Shown here piece by piece: positions 12,166 through 23,110 of a stretch of DNA of 64,000 nucleotides. Origin of the DNA: Taxillus chinensis (lineage: Eukaryota > Streptophyta > Magnoliopsida > Santalales > Loranthaceae); contig CM042084.1 in the NCBI GenBank assembly GCA_023512835.1, positions 49,585,609 through 49,649,608 on the forward strand, in the 5' to 3' direction. Each line of letters opens with the position of its first letter. Positions within the stretch are counted from its first letter, which is position 1. Under the pieces are notes generated by a model. It was not told where the DNA came from and made no database searches. It saw only the letters and a list, made by a program, of their open reading frames with translations. The translations under genes and the position numbers were made by a program.

Positions 12166-12341
12166 GGGTCCGAATTCTCTTGACAAATTCTGAGTATGCT
12201 CGTGGATTGCAGCTGTGTCGATCTGTCACATCAGAAAAGATTTGTTCTTGAGTATTTCGGTGTTGTGTATACGTACCACTCGCGTATACGGTACTGTTCA
12301 CGCATACGGTGAAACAGTAGGTTCAAGTTCGAGGAGGTGCC

Positions 12342-15300
12342 ATGGCGTCCGAGAAGGATTCATACAAAATTGAGAAATTCGACGGGACGAATTTCAGTTT
12401 CTGGCGAATGCAGATGGAGGACTATCTGTACCAGAAAGACTTGTACCTGCCGATGGGAGAAAAGCCAGTGGAAATAAAAGACGACGATTGGAAGGTGCTA
12501 GATCGCAAAGCCTTGGGGGCGGTCCGTCTAAGCCTGACGAGATCTGTGGCCTTCAACGTCAAAGACCAGGATACAACTGCAGGACTGATAAAAGCTCTCT
12601 CGAATATGTACGAGCAGCCCTCTGCAGCTCACAAGGTATTTTTAATTAAGAAGCTATTTAATTTAAAAATGCCAGAAAATGGGAATTTTAGAGAGCATCT
12701 AAATTCCTTCAATGAGGCCAAAGACCAATTGAAATCGGTTGAAATTATTTTCACTGACGAAGTAAATGCCGGTGCCTTGCTTAGTACTATGCCAGAAGGT
12801 TGGCAGTCAACGGTACAATCTATTTCTGCCTCTTTTGGGAAAAATAAAATGGTATTCTCAGAAGTAGTAGACATGATCATGACGGAGGAGATCAGAAGGA
12901 AGGAAGAAGGCCCTCCCACATCGGCATCAGCATTAAATCTGGAGAGCAGAGGTAGAGGTAGAAACAGAGGCACTCAGCAGTGGAAATCTACATCGAGAAA
13001 TGGTAGATCCAAATCCAGAAGTCGCCAATTCCAAACCAACAAAGGTAAAAATAAAATTGAATGTTGGAATTGTGGAAAATTAGGACATTTTAAATCTGAG
13101 TGCAGGGGTCCGAAAAAAGAAGACGACGTGCATGGAAGTGCAAATGTCGCATCAGATGATGCTCTCATATGCTCTATGGAGAGCAAGACGGAATCTTGGG
13201 TGCTAGATTCAGGAGCTTCATTCCACGCTACCTCAAATAAAGAAGTGTTTGAGGATTATGTTGCGGGCAATCGAGAAAAGGTGTATCTCGGTAATGATCA
13301 GGCGTGCGACGTCGTTGGTCAAGGAACAGTACAGATCAAGCTCAATGGATCTGTATGGAGGCTGAAAGATGTGAGACATGTACCTAGTCTCAGGAAGAAT
13401 TTAATTTCCATCGGACAATTGGCAAAAGATGGCTACGTGTCCACTTTTGCAGGAGACACCTGGAAGATTTCTAAAGGAGCTATGACTATTGCACGGGGTA
13501 AGAAACATGGAACTCTTTACACAACTATGAATGGAAATTGTTTTATTACAGTTGCAGAGTGTAAAGATGACCCAAATCTGTGGCACCAAAGACTTGGCCA
13601 TATGAGTGCAAAGGGAATAGAAGTCATGCATTCAAAAGGGAAGCTGCCAGGAGTAAAATCAATAGATATTGATTTGTGTGAAAGCTGTATTTTTGGAAAG
13701 CAGAAACGGGTCAGCTTCAAAAGGGAAGGCAGAACCCCAAAGGAATCAAAGCTCGAATTGATTCACACAGATGTTTGGGGACCAGCTCCAGTTTCATCAA
13801 TTGGAGGTAAAACATTATTTTGTTACCTTTATTGATGATCATTCCAGGAAAGTATGGGTATACTTCATCAGACAGAAGTCAGAAGTATTTGAAACATTCA
13901 AAATGTGGAAAGCGATGATCGAGAATGAAACCGATTTGAAGATTAAAAAGCTGCGTTCAGATAATGGTGGAGAATATGAAGACACCAGATTTAAACGGTT
14001 CTGTTATGAGAGCGGGATCAAGCTCGAGAGAAGCGTGCCAGGGACACCACAACAGAATGGCATAGCAGAACGGATGAACCAGGACGTTGATCGAAAGAGC
14101 GAAGTATGCGCATACATGCAGGGTTGCCCAAGCAGTTTTGGGCAAAGGCAATCAACACGAATGACTTACCTCATCAACCGTGGACCATCAACACCTCTAG
14201 AGTTCAAAATACCGGAAGAAGTTTGGACGGGAAAAGAGGTTAGACTTTCACATTTGAAAGTATTTGGTTGTGTCTCTTATGTGCATATTAGTGATAATGC
14301 TAGAAGTAAACTTGATGCTAAATCACTTAAATGTACATTTGTTGGTTATGGTGGTGATGAATTTGGTTATAGATGTTGGGATAACCAAAATAAGAAAATC
14401 ATTAGAAGTAGAGATGTTGTGTTTAATGAAAAAGTCCTTGTATAAAGATAGAGACACGACCGAATCCACTAGTCAAGTGGATCATGAGCCTGTTTACTTT
14501 GAGCCCGATGATGTCCCGGATAGTGCGGCTATCAAAACAGGCCGAAACCTCAGGTGGAGGAAGTTACAGGACAAGCCATTGAAGAGCCACAAGATCAAGT
14601 TCCTACATTGAGGAGATCCGGTCGACCGCATATACCAAACAGAAGTACTTAAATTATTTGTCGCTTGACGCGATGGAGGAGAGCCTGAATGCTATCATGA
14701 AGCATGTCAGGTAGAGGATGCGAGCAAGTGGGAGCTTGCGATGGAAGATGAAATGAAGTCTCTTATATCCAACCGGACTTGGGAATTAGCAAAGCTACCG
14801 GCCGGCAAGAAAGCTTTGCAAAACAAATGGGTGTACCGAGTCAAGGAGGAGCATGATGGCTCCAAGCGATATAAAGCAAGACTGGTGGTTAAAGGCTTCC
14901 CAGAAGAAGGAAGGTATTGACTACACCGAAATATTTTCTCCAGCTTGTTAAACTAACTACCATTCGGTCGGTTTTGAGCATTGTAGCAACAAAGGATCTA
15001 CATCTAGAGCAATTAGATGTAAAGACAACTTTTCTCCATGGAGACTTGGAGGAAGAGATATATATGCAAAGCACCAGGAAGGATTCACAAATGAGGGCAA
15101 TGAAGATCTGGTATGCGAGGTTGACCAAAAGCTTGTATGGTTTAAAACAAGCACCCCGACAGTGGTACAAGAAATTTGATGGTTTCATGCAAGATAATGG
15201 CTATTTGAGATGCAATGCTGACCACTGCTGTTACTTCAAGAAGGTTGATTCCAGTTTTATTATCTTGTTACTTTATGTTGATGACATGTTAATAGCAGGA

Positions 15301-16235
15301 GCAAATTTAGATGAAATCAACCAGTTGAAAAAGCAGTTGTCCAGTGAATTTGAGATGAAGGACTTGGGTGCAGCAAAGCAAATACTTGGAATGAGGATTA
15401 GCAGAGATAGACAGAAAGGTACCTTACAATTATCTCAAGCAGAATATATTTGTAAAATTTTACAAAGGTTTAGTATGGGTGATGCTAAACCAGTAAGGAC
15501 ACCTCTTGCTAATCATTTCAAGTTATCAAAGGAGCAATGTCCAAAGACAGATGAAGAGAAGGATTACATGGCTAAGGTTCCATATGCCTCAGCCATTGGA
15601 AGCTTGATGTATGCCATGGTGTGCACGAGACCAAGATATTGCTCATGCAGTGGGAGCAGTGAGCAGATTTATGTCTAATCCAGGAAAGCAGCATTGGGAA
15701 GCAGTAAAATGGATACTTAGATACCTGCGATGTACTACTAACAAATGTCTATGTTTCAGAAAAGGTGAACTGAAGTTGCAGGGCTATGTTGATGCTGATT
15801 TTGCTGGAGAAATAGACCACAGGAGGAGCACTACAGGATATGTGTTCACGTTGGGGACTACGATGATGCTGGAATTCTCAGTTGCAGAAGATTGTGGCTC
15901 TATCTACAACTGAGGCAGAGTATGTTGCAGTGACAGAAGCCAGCAAGGAGTTTATTTGGTTACAAGGATTATTGGCAGAAATGGGTTTCAAGCAAGAGAC
16001 AGATGTATTGTACAGTGATAGTCAGAGTGCAATACACTTGGCCAAGAATTCAGCATTTCATTCAAGGACCAAGCATATTGGACTTCGTTATCATTTCATT
16101 CGATCACTGCTGGAGGATGAAGTGTTGACACTTGTGAAAATACAAGGAAGCAAGAACCCAGCTGATATGTTAACCAAAGCAGTCACTATAGACAAATTAG
16201 AGTTGTGCGCAACTCTAATTGGTCTTCAAGAATAG
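12342..16235 (+). pseudogene. Tork-like gag-pol polyprotein, frameshifted
   Basis: The start ATG at 12342 is in good context (GCCATGGCG). Frame 1 (12342-13835, 497 codons) holds Gag, a zinc knuckle (CWNCGKLGHFKSEC, about 13063-13104), the protease site LDSGAS (about 13204) and the pre-integrase HHCC block (LWHQRLGH, CESC). A frame change near 13806 leads to the integrase core (SDNGGEY, NGIAERMN), and a second shift near 14100 distorts the segment after the E residue. RT resumes at 14917-15678 with YVDD intact at 15274-15285. RNase H is split at about 15640 and 15870 ([29 protein letters not shown]) and stops at 16233-16235. At least four frame breaks prevent a full product. Gag and protease look intact. 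Confidence 0.93.
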
Positions 16236-16287
16236 TCAACTCAGAAAGAGCTACTGCAGGTGTGAAGACAGATTGAAATCAGTCTTC

Positions 16288-16298
16288 AAGTGGGAGAT
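16288..16298 (+). other. polypurine tract of Tork-like element
   Basis: AAGTGGGAGAT immediately before the 3' LTR, the same motif as in the Angela-like element at 2711. Confidence 0.85.
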
Positions 16299-16732
16299 TG
16301 TCAAATAATGCAGCCATTCAAAATTAGTGGGCAAAAAAAAAAAAAAAAGAAGGTTAGAATTTGCTTCAAAAATGGTGGCTGAAGTGAGCAATTTGAATAC
16401 AAATTGCTATGTTTTGTCAACATAGGGGTGCTAGAAAAAGCCTATAAATAGGTACCCCCTTTGGCATTGTAATCCCATCCCAAGCCTCTCAATTGTATGG
16501 GAATTTGAGAGAGAAAGAGAGAGAGAGCTAAGTGAGAGTTAGAGAATTATCAAATTGATAATTTCTCGGGTATATTTGGGTATTGGGATCGAGTGTTTGT
16601 AAACACAGTGTATTTTTCTCCCTATAGTGAAAATACTGCAGTAGCTCCGTGGACGTAGGGAATTTCCCGAACCACGTAAAATTCTCGGTGTGCCATTTTT
16701 ATTTCCTCCTATTTCCGGATTTCCTCCCAACA
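16299..16732 (+). repeat. 3' LTR of Tork-like element
   Basis: 434 bp, TG...CA. It differs from the 5' LTR by G to A at about 16572, C to T at about 16623, and a small indel next to the poly-A run. It is followed by AAATA. Confidence 0.95.
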
Positions 16733-16737
16733 AAATA
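16733..16737. repeat. target-site duplication AAATA (right)
   Basis: Exact copy of 11707-11711. Confidence 0.9.
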
Positions 16738-18562
16738 GCCTGAATAAGGGGTCATTTTGGCCCTTAACACACATATTCACAATCTCTCTCTGCCGCAAGC
16801 TAATAGTCCCTATTATCGCCGATTGTCACCACCCATCGCCACCCAGCCGATTGTCCCTATTAACATAGGTGTCGTTGTCTTTGCCATCACCACATGCCGG
16901 AGGAAAGTGTTGTGTGTTCCAGATCAAGCCATTACTCTCGATCCCTCTCTATCTTGTGTGGTTCTTCCTACTACCACTGTCATCGCCTCCATCTATGTTG
17001 TTCGTTGCTGCCATGTGTCACCACACTGCACTATTTTTGGGGTTGACATGTGAGAACTATGCTTGGAAACCACAGTTTTGTAGTGCGGCTGTTTGCCCGT
17101 AGTAGTTGACCGTGATTTGCTTGCATGTGAAAGTTTTGTGGTTGTTCGAATCTCTTCACAACCTTAAAATTGGAATTGTGTCATATTCATGAAAACCCTA
17201 AACTCTTTGGGTGTGGTTAGGCCTCTTCAACACCATTGTCTATACTATATTTTGATGTAAGCTCATGGTTATCCACACTATATCAACAATCATTCGAGAC
17301 ACCAAGAAGGTTCAAATGACTAGCAAAAATAAAATCCATCCATCTTCAATTTCTCATGTTGTTCGAGTGTCTTAGGAAGGTACTTCAAAATCAATTTTAT
17401 TTTCTTCTACCGACAACACTTAAATAATCGATTCAGAGCTGGTGATTATATGAATAGTAATTTTTCTCTAATTACGCCTCTTGAATTCTCACCTATTAAG
17501 ACTGTTTGGATTACTAATGGAACCGTTATGCAAATTCTTGTGATAGGAACATTTTACTTCCATCACTCTTTATTTTTCATACTTTGGTCCGAAATCTCCT
17601 TTCTATTAGCCAAAGTATCAAACGCTTTAATTATTTTGTAACATTTTATTCTACTCATTGTGTGTTTTATAACAATGTCCCAAAAATAACGATTGACACT
17701 AGTAGAGAGAAAATTTGTATTATTAGGAGGACACGAGAGCATTGAACTCTAAGCCTCGTTAGAAATTACAAGGCATGAGACACTCAGAATGATTATTGCC
17801 TCATTATTCAAAAATATCTTTACTTCTAGTTTCAAATGTGAATAATTTATTTATGCTAAATATCATCGTATTCATTTAAAATCAGTGTCAATCAAAGTCC
17901 TACTTATTTTTCTAATGTCCATATTGATGTTTACGGTCTATTTTCTACTCCTACTTTGGGACAAATATTTTGTGTATGTTATTTTTTATTGTACTAGGTA
18001 AGTTAGATATATTTGATTAAATCTAAAAGTCGTGTCCAAGCCATTTCAACTTAATGAGTCATCAATTAATTAAATTTACAAATAGATATGAAACTATTAA
18101 TTAGAGATATATTTGATATGACTCGAGAGAATGATTCGAGAATTAAAGAAACTTAATCAATTAGAACTTACATCTTTTTAATAACAAAGAAGAACAATAA
18201 ATTGGTTGGGATCTGTTAGATGAAATATTGCTCTTAAATCATTTCCTTCATAGTAATCTCAATTAACTCTTCTCATACTTAATTTAGTAATTAGACTAAC
18301 ACAAAATCAAGTTTTGATTTTTTCAGAAGTCAATACTTTATTCCGTATGGGTTCAACATCCGTTTTATTAGAAACATTATATTACTTGTTATGATTCTAT
18401 TCGCTTGCAGATATTTGATTACATATATAAAATCACTATCAAGTATCCCATTAATCAAGGACTTCAATAAAGACACATAGAATTAGAATAAATAGCAAAA
18501 CATGATTTTAAATCCCAAGCTGTCACAAAAGGTGATAGAATTAGAATAAAAGTTATCACTAC
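16738..18562. other. intronic stretch, no gene
   Basis: AT-rich sequence with short open frames (16757-17102, 17450-17641) that carry no family motif. This is the pre-insertion intron sequence right of the Tork element and contains the 5' end of the last GH31 intron. Confidence 0.4.
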
Positions 18563-18718
18563 CAGAAGGAAGATCCACCATGGAAATTATTCTACCGCCA
18601 ATCCAAGGAACCACCTTAAGAGCCCAATCACCACTTTTCAATTCAATAGGAGTATCTAAATGTTCAACACCCTTGGGTCCATGAATGCTGGGCACATCTG
18701 GAATGAGCTTGGCATTTT
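18563..18718 (-). CDS. HGL1: GH31 gene exon G
   Basis: 156 bp. The acceptor is AAATACAG. It reads NAKLIPDVPSIHGPKGVEHL, then GDWALKVVPWIGGRIISM. The donor is CTTCTG/GTAGTG, phase 1, joining the last exon 9.8 kb away to form a glycine codon. Confidence 0.87.
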
Positions 18719-19111
18719 CTGTATTTTGCAGTGTAGTCATCAGTCACTACCATGATCACCAATGACATCCAATTAGAAAATAAGTTCTTTTGAAAACAAA
18801 GATGTACAAGACAAATACAGAATGAATTCCCAAGATTGGAGACTCGCGTCAAAACTCCAAATGAAAATGCTGCCATTACAGTGCTATGTTGCTAGGTTCA
18901 ATGCAAAAAATGAAACGCATTATAAACATCAAAACAGATACAATGAAGACTTTGAATCTTATAAAATTAATGGCAAAAAATGTGTACAAATAGTAGCAAT
19001 AAAATCCAACCTCTAAAAAATCAAATACGTAAAAAGCTCGCTTGGCAAAATTGATTGATTAAGTTTTCACAAAGAAGAGGTTGACCATATGACGTGAATA
19101 TGCAGTATTAC

Positions 19112-19220
19112 CCATACGAGTTTGGTATTCTTTCCTGCTTCTATATACTAGATCATCTACTTCACTTTCTGTAGGCATTGCAAGTTGCAGGACCTCTCCA
19201 TCAGTGCCCCATTTATCAAC
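19112..19220 (-). CDS. HGL1: GH31 gene exon F
   Basis: 109 bp. The acceptor is AACATAG. It reads VDKWGTDGEVLQLAMPTESE and continues to YQTRM. The donor is ATGG/GTAAT, phase 1. Confidence 0.85.
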
Positions 19221-19336
19221 CTATGTTTAATAAGTCAGCATTGAATCACATGTAAGATCTCAAACGCTCAAACAGGTGAAAAGAAATAATGCCTTGCCAG
19301 CATGTCCAACACTCCCTAAGGAAGGTAGAAGGATAC

Positions 19337-19515
19337 CATTGCACCACCACCAAGCAATATCAGCACATGCAAAAGACGTTCTGGTCTTTTCCATGATCCT
19401 TCAGTTTTAGACACTCTTATAGTAACAACGGACAGATATTATGTCAACAGATATTTTCCTTTCTCGAATTCATATCCATCACCATCATCTTCAAAAAGAA
19501 CACCTCTCGCTTTTC
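19337..19515 (-). CDS. HGL1: GH31 gene exon E, carries an in-frame stop
   Basis: 179 bp. The acceptor is TATACAG. It reads KARGVLFEDDGDGYEFEKGK before a TAA at 19439-19441, then continues in the same frame with VTIRVSKTEGSWKRPERLLH and LLGGGAM to the donor ATG/GTATCC. The good frame on both sides of the stop argues for a recent nonsense change or a base-call error. Confidence 0.85.
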
Positions 19516-20077
19516 CTGTATATAGAAAAGCTGTAATGTTAGATATCACAGTATATTGTAACATTCTATTTATGATGACAATGTTGAAATTCTTCCCTTT
19601 TGTCATCTTGTGGAATTTTGGCATCTTCTTGGTGACCTTTTAATAAACTTCAATTTTATGATTTAAAAGAAACGTATTAATGAGTGACCCTTTAAGGAAA
19701 AAATTCAATGGTGTCGGGAGTTGCAAAGGGGAAATGGGATGTGCTGTCTTGTCTATGTGCAGGGGAACTCACACTTGAGAAATACAAAAAAAAAAAAAAA
19801 AAAACTTTCGTTTAAACAATTTGCTCAAATGAATTCTCATATCCTATGCTCAATAAAATAAAATAAAAAGTTTTAAAAACTATAATCAATATGTCTTTTT
19901 TTAATCTCAAAAATAGTTTTAAAAACTAATCTTAAAACTAGCTTCCAAAAATAGGAAAAAAATGAAATTGACCTAAAATCATGATCTACAATGGATCTTG
20001 ACGAACGCATCAACTAAAACTCAAATTAAAATATGTATTCAATTTATATCATAAAGAATAACTTTAATTTAACTTGC

Positions 20078-20198
20078 CATTTTCATTTAAAGCTACAAGG
20101 AGTGTTATGTCATCAAACGGATTAGCTTCACCAACACTTTGATATGGAGGACCAAGAGGAATAATCGATCCACCTTGTAGATACAGTGTGGGCAAATC
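20078..20198 (-). CDS. HGL1: GH31 gene exon D, GC donor
   Basis: 121 bp. The acceptor is ATATATCAG. It reads DLPTLYLQGGSIIPLGPPYQ and continues to LNENG. The 3' end is AATG/GCAAGT, so the following intron (19516-20077) uses a GC-AG pair. This is the only donor position that keeps the frame with the next exon. Confidence 0.85.
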
Positions 20199-20689
20199 CT
20201 GATATATCAAATTATAGAATGTCAACACAGCAGACTTAGGGGTGATACAAACTTTACTGAAAGCTCAAATTTAGGAAAAAATTAAGAATAATTAGGTGCC
20301 GTTTGATCCGTCTCTTTGTTTATGTATTTTGTGTTTCTTCAATTCTGAAATTTAAAAATAAATTCTGTTTGGTAGGATAAAAAATATATTTTAAAAAGAA
20401 TATTTCTTTTAAATTTGTATTTCTTAAAAATAAAATAAAATATAATGAGAACAAGTAATAAGGTAAAGAGAAACAAAAAAAATTAATAAAATTAGATCTC
20501 CGCAAAAATTAAAAAAACAGTTAGAAATATTTTCTAAAAACAATTGCAGACCCACATATTTTCAAAATACAATTCATAAAATAATCATATTAAATTAATA
20601 TGTGACCCATGTTTTTCAGAATTTGGAAACAAAATGAAGCGTAGATTTGGTTGCACTAAACAGAGCATAGGATTCTACATTTGTTGGTT

Positions 20690-21330
20690 TTCTTTATAAA
20701 TACAGAGGATAGTTCATAAGCATTTATGTAGCCATCTTCTGTTTTAGAAAAATAAATTTCAGGATCTTTTGGCCCAAAACAATAGATCCTATAAATATCA
20801 TGTACTCCAAAATTTGGCAAGAAAAATAACATTACAAATAAATTGCTGGTAAATCTTGATATGACAAAAGGAAGGATACATTGATACACGAACAAAAGCA
20901 CAGAAATAAAAAGTAATTTTATTGTCAATGGCTTACTTCCTCGATTACAAGGATAGTTGATAAGTATTCATACAACCATCTTGGATTTTGGATTCAATAA
21001 TAGAGCCTACTAATGTCATAAGTTTTCAAAATTTGGCAAGGAATAATTGATTTCCACCATGCAAATACTGTGTCAGTAAATCCTAATATATCAAAAGAAA
21101 GAGAATATGAAAACCTAATTATTACGTCATCTATGGGCAACTAACAGACTGATAAATTATTTAAGCATTCGCAAAAGCCCAATAAAAGACAAAATTACTA
21201 TCCCCAATTTTATTGAAGAAATAATGAGGTGTTACCTAATAAGCGCTTATATAGACATCCTCATCCATGGAAAATAAAACCTTAGAACTTTCTTTTGCTC
21301 CAAAACAAAGGAGCCGAGATATGTATAAGA
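20690..21330. repeat. degenerate tandem repeats inside GH31 intron 3, partly exon-like
   Basis: Three diverged copies of a block starting near AGTTCATAAGCATTTATGTAG lie at about 20700, 20945 and 21237. The first two are each followed by a segment (about 20815-20880 and 21030-21095) resembling the acceptor side of exon D (20130-20210), including its ...AAATCCTGATATATCAAA pattern. The copies carry stops and look noncoding now. They suggest old tandem duplication of exon D with adjoining intron. Confidence 0.5.
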
Positions 21331-21424
21331 AATGGAAATGAACTAAAAACATTAAATTAAATACATGCATCATGCTTAAGGAATACTTTAAAAGAAACAT
21401 AGAAAAATGTAAAATATTAAATAC

Positions 21425-21512
21425 CGGATGTGAATCAGCAAAATCAAAACTCAACCATATGCCCTTTGGAAGTACATGCTGCATTTCATCTAACCCCTGA
21501 TCAGCAACTGTG
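21425..21512 (-). CDS. HGL1: GH31 gene exon C
   Basis: 88 bp. The acceptor is TTTTCATCAG. It reads STVADQGLDEMQHVLPKGIW and on to DSHP. The donor is CATCCG/GTATTT, phase 0. Confidence 0.85.
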
Positions 21513-22234
21513 CTGATGAAAAGGAACAAGAACGTCAGCAAATATGTGAATCAAAATTTAGACCTTTAAAATCATAAGAAACAATGGAAAACATCTACTT
21601 ATCCGTGAAGACAAGATCAAAAGTTTTGAAGCAGTACCGACAGCATACATCAACTACACTAATTACTAGAAAAGTTCAAAACCACATGGGGAAAGAGAGA
21701 GAGAGAGAGAGAGGAGTTGAATGGAAGTGAAGATATCCTGTAACCCCTAGCCTACCAAGGCTACATGGATATATATATAATATATTAGACAAAACAGTCT
21801 CTGAAATACATTTCGGCATCTCATTAACAGTAAAGATTAATGAATATAACATAAATAATAAAGTGCTACCAACCAATGTTGGCCTACTGAATCACCCTTA
21901 AATTTCCAAAACTGGCTAATAACCAATGCATAACAAGAAATGAACTTTTGAATAAAAAGAATAAAAAAAGGTTACATAAAAATGCAAGTCATCATGGGCT
22001 GATACAAGCATAAAGCAGGAAGAGAAAATATATATATTCAATAATATTGCCCAGCAAAAGGAGGGATTATCAATTTTTTATGACAAATAGTTAAGCTTGA
22101 GTTATGTATCTAGTAAATATAAAGAACTGACACCACAAACTTGCATTTTTCACAAAGAAATCAAGCTAAATTTATGCATACAATATCTACAGAAATTACC
22201 TAGTTCTAAATGTTGAAAAAAAAAAATTAAGAAC

Positions 22235-22304
22235 CTTGTACATATTAAAAGAGGGCCCAACAGAAAGGAATTCTCAAGCGTTCTTAAGCTGGCATCTCTA
22301 GGAT
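22235..22304 (-). CDS. HGL1: GH31 gene exon B
   Basis: 70 bp. The acceptor is ATTTGTGCAG. It reads PRDASLRTLENSFLLGPLL. The donor is ACAAG/GTTCTT, and the phase matches exon C (AG plus C gives serine). Confidence 0.85.
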
Positions 22305-22405
22305 CTGCACAAATAATTTTGAAGGCATTTATATCCCTTGTTCCCAAAATAAAAAAAATCAGAAAACCCATAAAATAAAAATAATTCATTGGAACAAGAA
22401 CCCAC

Positions 22406-22526
22406 CAGCAAAAAATGTAGGAGTCGCTACTGGAATACCAGTTGTGTGTGCCACACAGAAAAGAGTATAAAAATGTGGAATAAGCCGGTAACGCCTCTTC
22501 AAAGCTAGGCGGCAAACTTCTTCACA
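22406..22526 (-). CDS. HGL1: GH31 gene exon A (first visible)
   Basis: 121 bp. The acceptor is ...TTATCTAG before TGTGAAGAAG. It reads CEEVCRLALKRRYRLIPHFY and on to ATPTFFA, the late barrel region of GH31. The donor is GCTG/GTGGG. It ends in phase 1 and joins exon B to form an aspartate codon. Confidence 0.85.
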
Positions 22527-23110
22527 CTAGATAATGCAGCCAAAATTATTTTCTAATGAAATATTAAAGAAAATAGATAAAATGTAGTTTACAGTTGAAA
22601 GTCAGCAACAACTAAGAAATCTAGGGAAAGGATCAATAATTCCATTATAATGTGGGCCATAGAACTATCTTCTATAAAAAATTTATTCAAGTATAAGTTT
22701 ATGCAAATACTAACCACAACTACATGCACAATCTACCTTTTAAAACATCAATGCTACTAAAATTCAGTTAGAGACAATGACATGGCATAGGAATCCGAAA
22801 TCATGAACTACATATCATGGTAATACGAATACAAGAGTATTAATTCACACATCATTCTTTCTATACAATACATGGATATATATATATATATATATATAAC
22901 AAGAGAAAGCTATCTATGGTTATGAGAATATAAAGGTATCAAGCCTAAGTACATAGTATCCCACTAATTAGGATAACACTCCTGAAGTTGAAGCATACAT
23001 GTTAATTTTGCTCAACTTGTAATAACGATAAACAACCCAAATCCCATTTAGAACTTTAATGAAAATTTTCCTTAATTATTCACAATCTTCACTTATCCTG
23101 CGAAAACAAA
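22527..23110. other. stretch upstream of the first visible GH31 exon, no gene
   Basis: No further GH31 exon can be read on the minus strand here. It includes a (TA)n run at 22876-22898. Confidence 0.4.
22876..22898. repeat. (AT)n microsatellite
   Basis: About eleven uninterrupted AT units. Confidence 0.9.

Larger units (their letters stand above)
11712..16732 (+). mobile_element. complete Ty1/copia element, Tork-like, with two LTRs and target duplication
   Basis: Two LTRs (437 and 434 bp) flank a gag-pol region with primer-binding site and polypurine tract, and a perfect 5-bp target duplication (AAATA) brackets the element. By eye the LTRs differ by two substitutions plus a small indel beside a poly-A run, which points to a recent insertion. 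Gag-pol order is gag, protease, integrase, RT, RNase H. The motif style fits the Tork/Tnt1 group. It lies antisense in the last intron of the GH31 gene. Its polyprotein is broken by frameshifts despite the young LTRs. Confidence 0.95.
8731..18562 (-). other. last intron of the GH31 gene, 9.8 kb, filled by retroelements
   Basis: It is bounded by a GT donor after 18563 and an AG acceptor before 8730. It contains a 155-bp tandem duplication (8843-9152), a copia relic (10083-11150) and a complete Tork-like element (11712-16732), both relics on the strand opposite the gene. The other introns of the gene are 0.1-1.2 kb, so most of the length comes from insertions. Confidence 0.8.
8624..22526 (-). 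pseudogene. HGL1: C-terminal part of a plant GH31 alpha-glucosidase gene (heteroglycan glucosidase-like), eight exons, one internal stop
   Basis: Eight minus-strand exons read as the C-terminal third of a plant glycosyl hydrolase family 31 protein of the HGL1 type (annotated heteroglycan glucosidase in Arabidopsis). Family enzymes remove terminal glucose from alpha-glucans. Recognisable blocks in order are ALKRRYRLIPHFYTLF, LENSFLLGPLL, LPKGIWLSFDF, LYLQGGSIIPLGPP, GVLFEDDGDGYEF, KTEGSWKRPERLLHV, WGTDGEVLQLAMP, GDWALKVVPWIGGRIISM and WLHSRVEVDGYEEFSGIEY. All intron phases agree, for 951 nt or 317 codons including the terminator. One in-frame TAA at 19439-19441 breaks the frame. Exons for the N-terminal and catalytic half, including the catalytic aspartates, are not visible; a copia relic and other elements occupy the sequence upstream. 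Most likely a pseudogene or a 5'-disrupted copy, though a sequencing error at the stop cannot be excluded. Confidence 0.85.

Noticed and set aside
16757..17102. Short frames right of the Tork element
   Set aside because: No conserved block; they lie in intronic sequence and overlap in two frames.
20656..20928. 90-codon frame on the minus strand with a hydrophobic start
   Set aside because: It overlaps the degenerate tandem repeats of GH31 intron 3; no splice signals or phase fit it to the gene.
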